A stretch of DNA of 64,000 nt from Methylocella tundrae (GTDB lineage Bacteria > Pseudomonadota > Alphaproteobacteria > Rhizobiales > Beijerinckiaceae): assembly GCF_038024855.1 (NCBI RefSeq), contig NZ_CP139089.1, positions 3,845,518 to 3,909,517 of the forward strand, given 5' to 3'. The notes below the pieces were generated by a model that worked only from the letters and a program-made list of their open reading frames with translations, did not search any database and was not told the DNA's origin. Position 1 is the first letter of the stretch, and every line of letters begins with the position of its first letter. The position numbers were made by a program, and so were the translations under genes. Shown piece by piece: positions 53,162 to 63,157 of this stretch.

Positions 53162-54322
53162 GTGAACGCCCCCGCTCTGGAGACGGCATTGAAGCCGGCG
53201 GCGCCACCAAGGCGCGGGCTTGGCCTCAGCCCGATCAATCAGCGCAGGCTCTCCAATTTCAAAGCGCATAAGCGCGGATACTGGTCGTTCTGGGTCTTTA
53301 CTGTCTTGTTCGTTCTCTCGCTCTTCGCCGAGTTCATCGCCAACGACCGGCCGATTCTCGTCGTCTACAAAGGTGAAATGCTGTTTCCGATCTTCCGCGA
53401 CTATCCGGAGGAGAAATTCGGCGGCTTTCTCGCTCGCACCGATTATCGGGACGAGGTGATCGCCAAGGAAATCGACGCGAACGGCTTCATGGTCTGGCCG
53501 CCGGTCCATTTTTCCTATCGCACCATCAACCGGCAATTGCCGACGCCCGCGCCTTCGCCGCCGACATGGATGCTCAGCAAGGCGCAATGCACCGCCGCGG
53601 CCAAACGTTTCAATAAATCGGACCCGGGTGGCGGTTGCCGCGCGATAGAATGGAACTGGCTCGGCACCGATGACCAGGGGCGCGACGTCCTCGCGAGACT
53701 CATCTATGGGTTCCGGCTCTCCCTTCTGTTCGGCCTGACTCTGGCCGGCGTTTCATCGGTGATCGGCATCGCCGCCGGCGCGGTGCAAGGCTATTTCGGC
53801 GGCTGGACCGATCTCGTGTTCCAGCGCTTCATCGAAATCTGGTCGTCGCTGCCGCATCTTTACCTTTTGATCATCATCTCCTCGATCATCACGCCGAGCT
53901 TCTTTGTTCTGCTCGGCATTTTGCTGCTGTTTTCCTGGGTCAATCTCGTTCATGTCGTGCGCGCCGAATGCCTTCGCACGCGCAATTTCGAATATGTCAA
54001 CGCGGCCCGCGCGCTAGGGCTCGGCAACGCCGCCATCATCTGGAAACATGTGCTTCCCAACGCCACGGTCGCGACGCTGACCTTTCTGCCTTTCGTTCTC
54101 AATGGTTCGATCACAACCCTGACGGCGCTGGACTTTTTAGGCTTCGGGCTGCCGCCCGGCTCGCCCTCGCTCGGCGAACTTCTGCTGCAGGGCAAATCGA
54201 ACCTGCAGGCGCCCTGGCTTGGCCTCACCGGCTTCATCGTCATCGCCGCCATGCTCTCGCTTCTTGTGTTCATCGGCGAGGCGGTGCGCGACGCTTTCGA
54301 CCCGAGAAAGACGCTCCACTAG
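53162..54322 (+). CDS. yejE: Peptide ABC transporter permease (YejE-like)
   Basis: A 386-residue permease with the N-terminal OppC-type helix (SFWVFTVLFVLSLFAEFIAND style; seen as YWSFWVFTVLFVLSLF) and the long periplasmic insert characteristic of YejE. EAA loop: RNFEYVNAARALGLGNAAIIWKHVLPN (cited in part as NAARALGLGN). GTG start 4 bp after yejB. In the usual operon yejF follows directly; here two unrelated genes intervene. Confidence 0.93.
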   Translation: MNAPALETALKPAAPPRRGLGLSPINQRRLSNFKAHKRGYWSFWVFTVLFVLSLFAEFIANDRPILVVYKGEMLFPIFRDYPEEKFGGFLARTDYRDEVIAKEIDANGFMVWPPVHFSYRTINRQLPTPAPSPPTWMLSKAQCTAAAKRFNKSDPGGGCRAIEWNWLGTDDQGRDVLARLIYGFRLSLLFGLTLAGVSSVIGIAAGAVQGYFGGWTDLVFQRFIEIWSSLPHLYLLIIISSIITPSFFVLLGILLLFSWVNLVHVVRAECLRTRNFEYVNAARALGLGNAAIIWKHVLPNATVATLTFLPFVLNGSITTLTALDFLGFGLPPGSPSLGELLLQGKSNLQAPWLGLTGFIVIAAMLSLLVFIGEAVRDAFDPRKTLH

Positions 54323-54385
54323 GCGCTGCACAAGACGCTTCAGATGAGCGCGCATTTGTGACAGACTGCATGCGGATCGGAGGAA

Positions 54386-54775
54386 ATGGCCATGCCATTG
54401 CGTTCGCAGCTGTTCCGCGACGACGCCCGGCTGCAAGGCTGCCTCGTCGAAGATCGATGGCATGTGACGCCGGGTAGCGCGGGCGATTATGTGCACAGAA
54501 TACAGGTCGCGCTCATGCAGCTTGACGGGCTGCGCATAGACGCGGGGGAACTTGCGGCGAAGCGATACGGGACATCGACGGCGGCGGCGGTGCTTCAGTT
54601 CAAACAGAACCGCGATATCGTCAATCGCGCCTATCAGACGCAAGCCGATGACATAGTCGGGAAGATGACCATCGCCGCGCTCGACGAAGAAATGCTGGAA
54701 GCCGAGCGATCGAGAACGATTACGTCGGAAACCCATATTTGTTCATTTGATCAGAAATCAGACTTCGAGGTTTGA
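54386..54775 (+). CDS. Peptidoglycan-binding-domain-like protein inserted in yej operon
   Basis: A 129-residue protein without a signal peptide. The core HVTPGSAGDYVHRIQVALMQLDG...AAKRYGTSTAAAVLQFKQNRDIV...DDIVGKMTIAALDEEM has the PG_binding_1 layout (repeat helices with the G-x-x-t-ALD ending). A start at 54386 or 54392 follows GGAGGAAA. It lies between yejE and yejF on the same strand with the next gene 30 bp away. Similar small PG-binding proteins occur beside metalloprotease-like proteins elsewhere; the function is unknown. Confidence 0.72.
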   Translation: MAMPLRSQLFRDDARLQGCLVEDRWHVTPGSAGDYVHRIQVALMQLDGLRIDAGELAAKRYGTSTAAAVLQFKQNRDIVNRAYQTQADDIVGKMTIAALDEEMLEAERSRTITSETHICSFDQKSDFEV

Positions 54776-54805
54776 GCAATCGAGGTCAGCGGGGGCTGGA
54801 GCGCT

Positions 54806-55438
54806 ATGCCAACACCGTGGTCCGCGCCGATCAAGGCGGCGAAACAACTTTCGATATTCCCGACGTCAAAAGTCACTGGCGGCCCGTGGAAGTCCGTCTT
54901 CACCAAAGCGCTTGCCGAGTTCAATGCGCTTTCCGCCAAGCACTCGCTTGGGGTCACATTCGCCATCGCTTCGAGCGCGCCGGACCCAAGCGGCGTCGGC
55001 GGCGCGGACGTCCAATTCGACACCATCAACGGAACCGCGAACTTCACATGTTTCAATCAGGCTTTTTCGGACAAGCTGAGTGGAAACGCTATGGAGGGGC
55101 ACACCAAGGTCATTTCGCAAGTTTTCGGCTCCGCGAAATCTATCGCAAAGGCTTTCATCTTCGTGCCTGCAACGCCGAGAGTCGGCGCGGCTAGCAGCCG
55201 CGTGGTAGGCGATCCCGTGAAGCTTGTAATTGCAGCGCATGAAATGATTCACGCCTGTGGGCTGGATAATTCCGAACACACGGCGCTCAAGGATGCGGAT
55301 CTATTCTTTGACGTCCCATCCTTGCGCGATAAGGTTCACCCGGCCGATGACCGGATTGCTGTCGGCAACCCGATTGTAGAAATGCCGCCGCTTTTTCTCT
55401 CCGCCCCGACGATCAAGCTGATACAGACCAACTGGTAA
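54806..55438 (+). CDS. Putative zinc metallopeptidase inserted in yej operon
   Basis: A 210-residue protein. The key feature is AAHEMIHACGLDNSEH (about residues 143-158): HExxH (His145, Glu146, His149) with a further His158 that could be a third zinc ligand, though not at the metzincin position. No signal peptide is visible. The rest is unrecognised. It pairs with the PG-binding protein just upstream and ends 14 bp before yejF, so it is transcribed with the transporter. Proteolysis of peptides or wall-linked substrates is inference. Confidence 0.65.
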   Translation: MPTPWSAPIKAAKQLSIFPTSKVTGGPWKSVFTKALAEFNALSAKHSLGVTFAIASSAPDPSGVGGADVQFDTINGTANFTCFNQAFSDKLSGNAMEGHTKVISQVFGSAKSIAKAFIFVPATPRVGAASSRVVGDPVKLVIAAHEMIHACGLDNSEHTALKDADLFFDVPSLRDKVHPADDRIAVGNPIVEMPPLFLSAPTIKLIQTNW

Positions 55439-55452
55439 ATAACTTGCCCGAA

Positions 55453-57075
55453 ATGAACCTGGCCGGCCGACCCCTGCTCGACGTCCGCGATCTCTCTGTT
55501 TCGTTCAACCCCTCCGCCGCGGAAGCGCCCGCCGTTGCTGGCGTATCCTTCACGGTTGATCGCGGCCGCACGCTGGCGCTGGTCGGCGAATCCGGCTCTG
55601 GCAAATCGGTCACAGCGCTCTCGCTCGTGCGTCTGCTGCCGCCTGGAATTGCCCCGCTTGGAAAGGCTGTCTTTGAGGGCGAGGATCTGCTGACGGTCAG
55701 CGAGGAGCGTCTTCGCGCGATCCGGGGCGCCAAGATCACCATGGTGTTCCAGGAGCCGATGACCTCGCTCAATCCGCTCCATACGATCGAAAAGCAGATC
55801 AGCGAAATCCTCGAGCTGCATGGCGCGCGCGGCGCGGAAAAAATTCGGGCGCGCATCATCGAGCTTCTCGAGGAGGTCGGGATTCCAGACCCGGCGGAGC
55901 GGCTCGGCGCCTATCCGCATCAATTGTCGGGCGGCCAGCGCCAGCGCGTCATGATCGCGATGGCTCTCGCCAACCGGCCGGATCTCTTCATCGCCGACGA
56001 GCCGACGACGGCGCTCGACGTCACAGTTCAGGCCCAGATCCTGGATCTCCTGAAGCGCCTGCAAGAGCGGCACGGCATGGCGATGCTGTTCATCACCCAT
56101 GACCTCAACATTGTGCGCAAAATCGCCGACGACGTCGCAGTCATGCAGAAGGGCCGGATCGTCGAGGCAGGTCCCGTCGCCAGCATTTTCGCAGCGCCCA
56201 GCCATCCTTACACAAAGGCGCTCCTCGCCGCCGAACCGAAGGGCATGCCGCCCGCGATGAACGCGGAGGCGAAGCCCATTATCAGCTGCGAGAATATCCG
56301 CGTCTGGTTTCCGATCAAACGCGGCTTCTTTCGCCGCACCGTCGGCTTCGTCAAGGCCGTTGACGACGTCAGCGTGACCGTCCGCGAGGGCGAGACGGTC
56401 GGCGTCGTCGGCGAATCAGGGTCCGGGAAAACAACGCTCGGCCTCGCGCTTTTGCGGCTTATTCGCTCCGAAGGCGAAATCGTCTTCCTCGGCCAGCGCA
56501 CGGACGAACTCCGGTTCAAAGAGCTGCGCCCGCTGCGGCGCGATATGCAGATCGTCTTTCAGGACCCCTACGGCTCGCTCTCGCCAAGGCTTTCGGTCGC
56601 CGACATTGTGGCCGAAGGGCTTGGCGTTCAGCAGAAGGCGCTCTCGGCTTCGCAAAAGCGCGAGATCGTGGCGCGCGCGCTCTATGATACGGGCCTCGAT
56701 CCGGCGGCGATGGATCGCTACCCGCATGAATTTTCGGGCGGCCAGCGCCAGCGGGTCGCCATTGCCCGGGCGATGGTCCTCGAGCCCAAATTCATCGTGC
56801 TCGACGAGCCGACCTCCGCGCTCGACATGTCGGTCCAGGCGCAGATCGTCGATCTCCTGCGCGATCTGCAGAAGCGCCGAGGGCTCGCATTTCTTTTCAT
56901 CAGCCATGATTTGCGCGTCGTTCGCGCGCTGGCGAGCGAGATCATCGTCATGCGGCACGGAAAGGTCGTCGAGAAGGGGCCCGCGGCCGAACTGCTGAAC
57001 CATCCCAAAAGCGATTATACGCGCGCTCTTTTCGCCGCCGCCTTCGATATCAAGGTCGAGGCCGGGGCGGCTTAA
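55453..57075 (+). CDS. yejF: Peptide ABC transporter ATP-binding protein, duplicated (YejF-like)
   Basis: A 540-residue double ATPase. The first domain has Walker A GESGSGKS, signature LSGGQRQR and Walker [13 protein letters not shown]; the second has [17 protein letters not shown] and [11 protein letters not shown]. Both contain the Opp-type C-terminal extension ([24 protein letters not shown]). It energises YejBE. The ATG at 55453 is preferred over an in-frame TTG at 55444. The stop is at the edge of a large palindromic repeat. Confidence 0.94.
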   Translation: MNLAGRPLLDVRDLSVSFNPSAAEAPAVAGVSFTVDRGRTLALVGESGSGKSVTALSLVRLLPPGIAPLGKAVFEGEDLLTVSEERLRAIRGAKITMVFQEPMTSLNPLHTIEKQISEILELHGARGAEKIRARIIELLEEVGIPDPAERLGAYPHQLSGGQRQRVMIAMALANRPDLFIADEPTTALDVTVQAQILDLLKRLQERHGMAMLFITHDLNIVRKIADDVAVMQKGRIVEAGPVASIFAAPSHPYTKALLAAEPKGMPPAMNAEAKPIISCENIRVWFPIKRGFFRRTVGFVKAVDDVSVTVREGETVGVVGESGSGKTTLGLALLRLIRSEGEIVFLGQRTDELRFKELRPLRRDMQIVFQDPYGSLSPRLSVADIVAEGLGVQQKALSASQKREIVARALYDTGLDPAAMDRYPHEFSGGQRQRVAIARAMVLEPKFIVLDEPTSALDMSVQAQIVDLLRDLQKRRGLAFLFISHDLRVVRALASEIIVMRHGKVVEKGPAAELLNHPKSDYTRALFAAAFDIKVEAGAA

Positions 57076-57286
57076 CGCATGACGCCGAAAAGTCGGAGAC
57101 TTTTCGAACCCACATCATACGTTAAACAGAGGCTTAAAGAGGGGAATAGGATTGCGCTTACGCTTTCTGCCCTCGAGCATATTCCGATCAGATTGGTTCG
57201 ATCTGATCGACAAGGATATGCTCAAGTTTTTGAATCTGGAGCGATTTCTGATCGATCGAATGATTCCATTCGATCGGAAAGCGCTC
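57072..57286. repeat. Composite of three large palindromes between yejF and otsA
   Basis: Hairpin A (57072-57124) has TTAACG-CATGA outer arms and CGAAAAGTC-GGA-GACTTTTCG (57086-57106) inside. Hairpin B (57175-57223) has GAGCATAT/ATATGCTC outer and CGATCAGAT/ATCTGATCG inner arms. Hairpin C (57239-57286) has GAGCG/CGCTC outer and CGATCGAATG/CATTCGATCG inner arms. The layout looks like a dispersed intergenic mosaic repeat of the kind seen in Hyphomicrobiales genomes. No coding sequence; the remaining 57287-57475 presumably contains the otsA promoter. Confidence 0.8.
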
Positions 57287-57475
57287 TAGCCCGGCGTTTA
57301 TCGTTAACATTTCCTAAAAAATATCGCGCGCGCCCAGCGAGAGGCCAAGCTTGGCCGTAACTTCGCCACTGTTGGTCAGCACTATTAATCATAGTCGAAT
57401 GAAGACACAGCGCTCGTCATGCAACGATTTCTTGAATGAGGCGTTGCCTCTGCGAAGATCCGTCCAGTTGAGGAG

Positions 57476-59035
57476 ATGTTCGCGCTCATGGTTAACCTCG
57501 ACCTCCTTTATAAGCCGGTGTCCCTAAAGCCTGACCGGTCAAATGGTCGACTGATTGTTGTCTCCAATCGTGTCCCTGTTCCTACCGCTTCCGGCGCGCC
57601 CGCGGCCGGAGGGCTCGCCGTCGCTCTCCAATCCGCCCTGAGAAGCAAGGGCGGCATCTGGTTCGGCTGGTCGGGCAAAGCCTCCCAGGAGGCCGACCGG
57701 GAGCCTCAGTTGCGCACGCTGGGTTCGATCAGCTTCGCCGTTTGCGACCTGACGCGCCGCGATATAGAGGAATACTATCACGGCTTCGCCAATCAGGCGC
57801 TATGGCCCATCTGTCACTATCGGCTGGACCTTGCGCGTCTGTCGGAGCGCGACGCCGCGGGCTATTTCCGCGTCAATGAATTTTTCGCGCGCCGTCTGGC
57901 AAAAATGCTGCGCCCCGGCGACGTCATCTGGATTCACGATTATCATTTCATTCCGATGGCGGCCTTTCTGCGCCAGCTCGGGGTTCAGAACCGCATCGGC
58001 TATTTCCATCATATTCCCTGGCCTTCGCCGGACACGGCTTCGGCTATGCCGCATTATGATCGCATCCTGCGCTCGTTCAGTTCCTATGACGTCGTGGGAT
58101 TCCAGACAGAGCCGGACGCGGATAATTTTCGCGATTGCCTGATTGAATCTGGCGCCGGACGCGCCGTCGACGGCAACTGGTGCGAAGCTTATGGCCGCAA
58201 ATTCCAGGTCGACGCCTTTCCGATCAGCATAGACGCGGAGGCTTTTGCGCTGGAGGCGCGTCTTGCCGAACGCAATACGCTGGTCAGGAGGATGCGCGCG
58301 AGCCTTGAGGGCCGAGCCATGATCATCGGCGTCGACCGGCTTGATTATTCGAAGGGAATCAAGCACCGGATCGAGGCTTTCGGCGCTTTCCTGGAGCGAT
58401 ATCCGGAGGCCGCGAAAGCCCGCGTCACCATGCTTCAGATCACGCCGAAGTCACGCTCCGAAGTTCCTGAATACGCCAATATTCAGAACGAGGTCGCGGA
58501 GGAGGTCGGCCATCTTAACGGCAAATTGGGCGATATAGACTGGACGCCGCTGCGCTACATCAACAAGGCCATGAGCCAATCGGCTTTGGCGGGACTTTAT
58601 CGAATGGCCCGGATTGGCCTTGTGACGCCGCTGCGCGATGGCATGAACCTCGTCGCGAAAGAATATGTCGCCGCGCAATCGCCAGACGATCCCGGCGTTC
58701 TCGTGCTGTCGCAATTCGCGGGCGCGGCGCGTGAACTCAAAAGCGCTCTGATCGTCAATCCTTACGACATTGGAGCGACCGCGGCCGCCATCGCCCGGGC
58801 GATCGAGATGCCACTCGAAGAGCGTCAGGACCGTTGGCGCGACATGATGGCGACGTTGCGCGACAACAGCATCGATCACTGGACAGCCAACTGCCTGCAG
58901 GCGATCAGTGGCGAGAGCGAGGCGGATCTCGAGGGCTCGCTGCATCCGGCGGGCTCGATCATCCGCTCGGGCGCGATTGCTAAATCTGAGCCCTGGCTTG
59001 CGGCGTCCCCAATCTGGACAAGCCTCGGCTATTGA
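57476..59035 (+). CDS. otsA: Alpha,alpha-trehalose-phosphate synthase (UDP-forming)
   Basis: GT20 glycosyltransferase of 519 residues making trehalose-6-phosphate from UDP-glucose and glucose-6-phosphate. Motifs are [52 protein letters not shown] and [17 protein letters not shown]. The first ATG abuts GAGGAG, so the ATG at 57488 may be used. No otsB phosphatase gene is seen beside it. The trehalose synthase gene follows in the same orientation after about 285 bp, giving an osmoprotection locus. Confidence 0.95.
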   Translation: MFALMVNLDLLYKPVSLKPDRSNGRLIVVSNRVPVPTASGAPAAGGLAVALQSALRSKGGIWFGWSGKASQEADREPQLRTLGSISFAVCDLTRRDIEEYYHGFANQALWPICHYRLDLARLSERDAAGYFRVNEFFARRLAKMLRPGDVIWIHDYHFIPMAAFLRQLGVQNRIGYFHHIPWPSPDTASAMPHYDRILRSFSSYDVVGFQTEPDADNFRDCLIESGAGRAVDGNWCEAYGRKFQVDAFPISIDAEAFALEARLAERNTLVRRMRASLEGRAMIIGVDRLDYSKGIKHRIEAFGAFLERYPEAAKARVTMLQITPKSRSEVPEYANIQNEVAEEVGHLNGKLGDIDWTPLRYINKAMSQSALAGLYRMARIGLVTPLRDGMNLVAKEYVAAQSPDDPGVLVLSQFAGAARELKSALIVNPYDIGATAAAIARAIEMPLEERQDRWRDMMATLRDNSIDHWTANCLQAISGESEADLEGSLHPAGSIIRSGAIAKSEPWLAASPIWTSLGY

Positions 59036-59321
59036 CGTTTTCCAGCATGGCGCGGGGACGCCCGCGCGCCTATGACGGCGCCTGGATGGTCCGGCGCCGC
59101 TGAAGGTCAGCCAGATCGACAAGGCTCAGCTTGACCCTGTCCGCTGCAAGGCCGTTTACGCAAATTATCATTCCGATTTGATTTCAGACGTTGATTGAGC
59201 CCATGCTTTAACGTCAGCTCGAAACCGCTCCGCGCTTGAGCCGGTCCGTTGAAGCGGCTAAAAAGCTACGGAAGTCCGAGCCGCGTCCGCTTGCCGTCAT
59301 CTCCCCCAAGAGAGCATCATC

Positions 59322-62300
59322 ATGATCGATCGCAGCGATGTGCATTGGTATCGCGACGCCATTATCTACCAGCTGCACGTCAAATCGTTCTTTGATTGCA
59401 ACAATGACGGCATTGGCGATTTCAAGGGGCTCACGCAAAAGCTCGATTACGTCAAAGACATCGGCGCCAATGCGATCTGGTTGATGCCGTTCTACCCTTC
59501 GCCGCTGCGCGACGATGGCTACGACATCTCGAACTATCGCGACATCAATCCGGCGTATGGCTCATTGCGGGATTTCAAGATCTTCGTTCGCGAGGCGCAT
59601 GATCGGGGATTGCGCGTCATCATCGAACTCGTCGTCAATCACACCTCCGATCAGCATCCCTGGTTCCAGCGCGCCCGCTTGGCGAAGCGTGGCTCCTCAG
59701 CGCGCAATTTCTACGTCTGGGCTGATAATGATCAGGGCTACAAGGACGCTCCGATCATTTTCCTCGACATAGAAAAATCGAACTGGACCTATGACGAGAT
59801 CGCGGGAGCCTATTACTGGCATCGCTTTTATTCGCATCAGCCGGACCTCAATTACGATAATCCGCGCGTGCTCGAAGCCATTCTCGACGTCATGCGCTTC
59901 TGGCTCGATATGGGCGTCGACGGCTTGCGGCTCGACGCCATTCCCTATCTCGTGGAAAGGGAAGGCACGAGCTGCGAAAATCTTCCCGAGACGCATTCGA
60001 TCATCAAGAAGATCCGGGCCGCCGTCGACGCTGATTATCCAGATCGCATGCTGCTCGCCGAGGCCAATGTCTGGCCTGAGGAAGCGGCCGGCTATTTCGG
60101 CAACGGCGATGAATGCCATATGGCGTTTCATTTCCCGCTGATGCCGCGCATCTACATGGCGTTGGCGCAGGAGGACCGCCATCCGATCACCGACATCATG
60201 CGCCAGACGCCGGAGCTTCCAGACGGTTCGCAATGGGCGATCTTCCTGCGCAACCATGACGAGATGACGCTCGCCATGGTGACCGACAAGGAGCGCGATT
60301 ACCTTTGGTCCTTCTACGCCGCCGACCGGCGCGCGCGGATCAATCTCGGCATCCGCCGCCGTCTTGCGCCATTGCTCGAAAACGACCGGCGCAAGATTGA
60401 ACTTTTGAATTCGCTGCTACTGTCCATGCCAGGCACGCCGGTCCTTTATTACGGCGATGAGATCGGCATGGGCGACAATATCTATCTCGGCGATCGCGAT
60501 GGCGTGCGCACGCCGATGCAATGGTCCGTCGACCGCAACGGCGGCTTCAGCCGGGCCGATCCGGCCAAGCTTTTTCTGCCGGCCATTCAAGACCCGATCT
60601 ACGGCTATAGCGCGGTCAATGTCGAGGCCCAGCTTGCGACGCAATCGAGCCTCCTGACCTGGATGCGCCGCCTCATCGCGGTGCGGCGCTCGAACCTCGC
60701 CTTTGGGCGCGGCGGTTTGCGCTTCCTCTATCCAGCCAACCGCAAGGTCCTTGCTTATCTGCGTGAGACGGAAGCCGAGCGGATTCTCTGCGTCGTCAAC
60801 GTCTCTCGCGCGCCTCAGGCGGTCGAGCTCGACCTTGCCGAGTTCAAAGGCGCGGCGCCCGTCGAATTGACCGCCGGCAGTCAATTCCCGCAGATTGGCT
60901 CTGCGCCCTATGTTCTGACTTTGCCGTCCTATGGATTCTTCTGGTTCAGATTGGAGGCTGTGCTGGAGGAGGCGCCGGCCCCGCAGCCGGTTCCTGAACT
61001 TTTTACGCTGGTCGCCGTCGGCAAAATCGACAGCATCCTCTTGGGACGGGAACTCGTCGCTTTCGAGCGGAACGTCGCGCCCAAATTCTTGACCTCGCGG
61101 CGCTGGTTTTGCGGGCGAAACGTGCTGATCCCGAAGGTGTCGGTCAGGGATTTCGCGGTTCTTCGCAATGGCGGAGAGGAGCGCCGTTTCGTCCTGCCGC
61201 TTCTCGATGTTGTCGAGGGAGACGGCGCGATTGCAACCTACTTCACGCCTTTCGCGGCGGAGCGCGAGAGCGAACAGCTGACGGCCGCGTCGGTCGCCGT
61301 CGCCAAACTGCGTCGCGGCGCGCAGATGGGCGTGCTCTATGACGCCGACGCCTGCCCAGCATTTGGCGCAGCCATGCTGGCCGCCTTCCGGGAGGATCAA
61401 GCAGTGGCGACCACGAAAGGCGGAAAGGTCGTCTTCGCCGTCGCCGATCCGCACAACCCTGATCTCGCGATCGCAGCCGCCGAGATGCATCAGCTCGGCG
61501 TCGAACAGCATAATTCGACGCTGGTGCTCGACAATCTTCTGTCGCTGAAGATCTATCGCCGGTTGCAGACGGGCGAGAATCCCGAAGTCGAGATCAAGCG
61601 TTTCCTCACCGAAGTCGCGGGCTTTCCCAACACGCCGCCCCTGCTTGGCGTCGTCGATTACGTCGATCCCGTCGGCGCGCGCATGACGCTCGCCACCTTG
61701 CAGCCCTTTGTGCGCTGCCAGGGGGACGCCTGGACCTGGACGCTCGAGGCGCTGAAGCGCATTCTCGAGGCTTTGGCGATGGCGCCGCCGCAAACGGAGC
61801 AAAACGATCAGGGGGAGCCGGCCAGCTTTTCCACCTATGTGCCGCATATGCAGCGTCTTGGCCTGCGCACGGCCCAGATGCATCTGGCGCTGGCGACGCC
61901 GACGGATGACCCTGCCTTCAAGGCCGAGGTTTTAACGCATGCCGACCTGCGCCGTGGCGTCGCGAGGCTGAGAGAGGGCGCAAGGGGCGGCTTCGAGCGC
62001 TTTCAGGCGCTCGCCCGCCTCAGCGAAGCCGCGGGCCAGGAGGGCGGCGCCGACATTGAGAGGCTTATTGGCCGGCGCGATGAATGTTCCGCCCTCTTCA
62101 ATACGCTGGAGGAAGAGGAGCCTCGCGGGGCGATCAAGATCCGCATCCACGGCGACTATCATCTCGGCCGGGCGCTCGTCGTCAAAGACGACGTCATCAT
62201 CGTTGGCTTCGAAGGAGTCGCTGATGGCGGCGATCCACAGGCCAAAGCCTCGCCTCTGCGCGACGTCGCCTGCATGTTGCGCTCTTTTGCCTATGTCGCC

Positions 62301-62597
62301 GCCGCCGCCGAGCGCGGCATCGCGAAGTTGGTGCCAGACCCGGCGATGGCCGCGACCCGGCTGAGCGAACAGCTCGTCGAATTTTCAGAGATTTTTGTCG
62401 AAGCCTATATGAGCGCGACGCATGGAGGACCGATCTGGATCGAGGATCAGCCGACGCGGCGGCGGCTCCTTATCCTTTATCTGCTCTCCGCCGCCTTCGA
62501 GGAAGTCACGGATGAGAATCGCTGCGCGGAGGCGGACGTCGTCGCCGCGAAAGGAATCAACGCCATTCTCGACCGCGCGGCGAAACTTCTTCTTTAG
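59322..62597 (+). CDS. treS: Trehalose synthase / maltokinase fusion
   Basis: A 1091-residue bifunctional protein. The N-terminal GH13 domain (about residues 1-550) has DVHWYRDAIIYQLHVKSFFD, VVNHTSDQHPWF, GLRLDAIPYL (nucleophile Asp), LLAEANVWPE (acid/base Glu) and FLRNHDEM. It isomerises maltose and trehalose. The C-terminal part (about 560-1091) is a maltokinase-like aminoglycoside-kinase fold with the catalytic loop RIHGDYHLGRALV and VGFEGVADG. Together they would make maltose-1-phosphate for GlgE, so a glgE gene elsewhere is predicted. The fused form is common in alphaproteobacteria. Confidence 0.94.
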   Translation: MIDRSDVHWYRDAIIYQLHVKSFFDCNNDGIGDFKGLTQKLDYVKDIGANAIWLMPFYPSPLRDDGYDISNYRDINPAYGSLRDFKIFVREAHDRGLRVIIELVVNHTSDQHPWFQRARLAKRGSSARNFYVWADNDQGYKDAPIIFLDIEKSNWTYDEIAGAYYWHRFYSHQPDLNYDNPRVLEAILDVMRFWLDMGVDGLRLDAIPYLVEREGTSCENLPETHSIIKKIRAAVDADYPDRMLLAEANVWPEEAAGYFGNGDECHMAFHFPLMPRIYMALAQEDRHPITDIMRQTPELPDGSQWAIFLRNHDEMTLAMVTDKERDYLWSFYAADRRARINLGIRRRLAPLLENDRRKIELLNSLLLSMPGTPVLYYGDEIGMGDNIYLGDRDGVRTPMQWSVDRNGGFSRADPAKLFLPAIQDPIYGYSAVNVEAQLATQSSLLTWMRRLIAVRRSNLAFGRGGLRFLYPANRKVLAYLRETEAERILCVVNVSRAPQAVELDLAEFKGAAPVELTAGSQFPQIGSAPYVLTLPSYGFFWFRLEAVLEEAPAPQPVPELFTLVAVGKIDSILLGRELVAFERNVAPKFLTSRRWFCGRNVLIPKVSVRDFAVLRNGGEERRFVLPLLDVVEGDGAIATYFTPFAAERESEQLTAASVAVAKLRRGAQMGVLYDADACPAFGAAMLAAFREDQAVATTKGGKVVFAVADPHNPDLAIAAAEMHQLGVEQHNSTLVLDNLLSLKIYRRLQTGENPEVEIKRFLTEVAGFPNTPPLLGVVDYVDPVGARMTLATLQPFVRCQGDAWTWTLEALKRILEALAMAPPQTEQNDQGEPASFSTYVPHMQRLGLRTAQMHLALATPTDDPAFKAEVLTHADLRRGVARLREGARGGFERFQALARLSEAAGQEGGADIERLIGRRDECSALFNTLEEEEPRGAIKIRIHGDYHLGRALVVKDDVIIVGFEGVADGGDPQAKASPLRDVACMLRSFAYVAAAAERGIAKLVPDPAMAATRLSEQLVEFSEIFVEAYMSATHGGPIWIEDQPTRRRLLILYLLSAAFEEVTDENRCAEADVVAAKGINAILDRAAKLLL

Positions 62598-62827
62598 CGC
62601 GTGACCATTGCCCGCTTGCTCGCCGCAGCGCATAAGCCTGTCCGGCGATCAGCGAGCGGCCGGATGGCGCCAACGCCGCCGCCGACGCTGGAGCGGAACA
62701 GTTCCGGTTTTGACCGTTTGGCGTTGACGGGCCGGACCTATCGTGATTATAAGCACGGCTCCCGGCTATGCGCTGCCCGCCCGTTATGGCGCCGTGGCAA
62801 ATGATGGCCTCGTCCAGGACACAATAA

Positions 62828-63094
62828 ATGGCGAATACACCCTCGGCCAAGAAGGCCGTCCGTAAAATCGAGCGTCGCACAGCGGTCAACAAGTCGCGGC
62901 GCAGCCAAATGCGGACTTACGTTCGTAAAGTCGAGGAAGCAATCGCTTCAGGCGATGCAGAAGCGGCAAGCAAAGCTTTGCGCGTCGCAGAGCCCTTGGT
63001 TATGCGTGCAGCGCAAAAAGGTATCATTCACAAAAATACCGCATCGAGAAAGGTTTCTCGACTGAGCGCCCGCGTGAGCTCAATCGCGAAATAA
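62828..63094 (+). CDS. rpsT: 30S ribosomal protein S20
   Basis: An 88-residue basic three-helix protein that binds 16S rRNA. The [21 protein letters not shown] start, [19 protein letters not shown] and the C-terminal [20 protein letters not shown] are characteristic. Followed by a clear terminator. In Hyphomicrobiales rpsT commonly lies just upstream of dnaA. Confidence 0.97.
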   Translation: MANTPSAKKAVRKIERRTAVNKSRRSQMRTYVRKVEEAIASGDAEAASKALRVAEPLVMRAAQKGIIHKNTASRKVSRLSARVSSIAK

Positions 63095-63129
63095 TATCTC
63101 GGTTAGGCATTATTGCTTTTTCATTGCTG

Positions 63130-63157
63130 AGCCTGGCGCAAGCCGGGCTTTTTCTTT
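63130..63157 (+). terminator. Rho-independent terminator of rpsT
   Basis: AGCCTGGC-GCAA-GCCGGGCT followed by TTTTCTTT, 36 bp after the rpsT stop. Confidence 0.88.

Noticed and set aside
57079..57360. 93-codon open frame after yejF
   Set aside because: It is built from the palindromic repeat and has no protein-like character.
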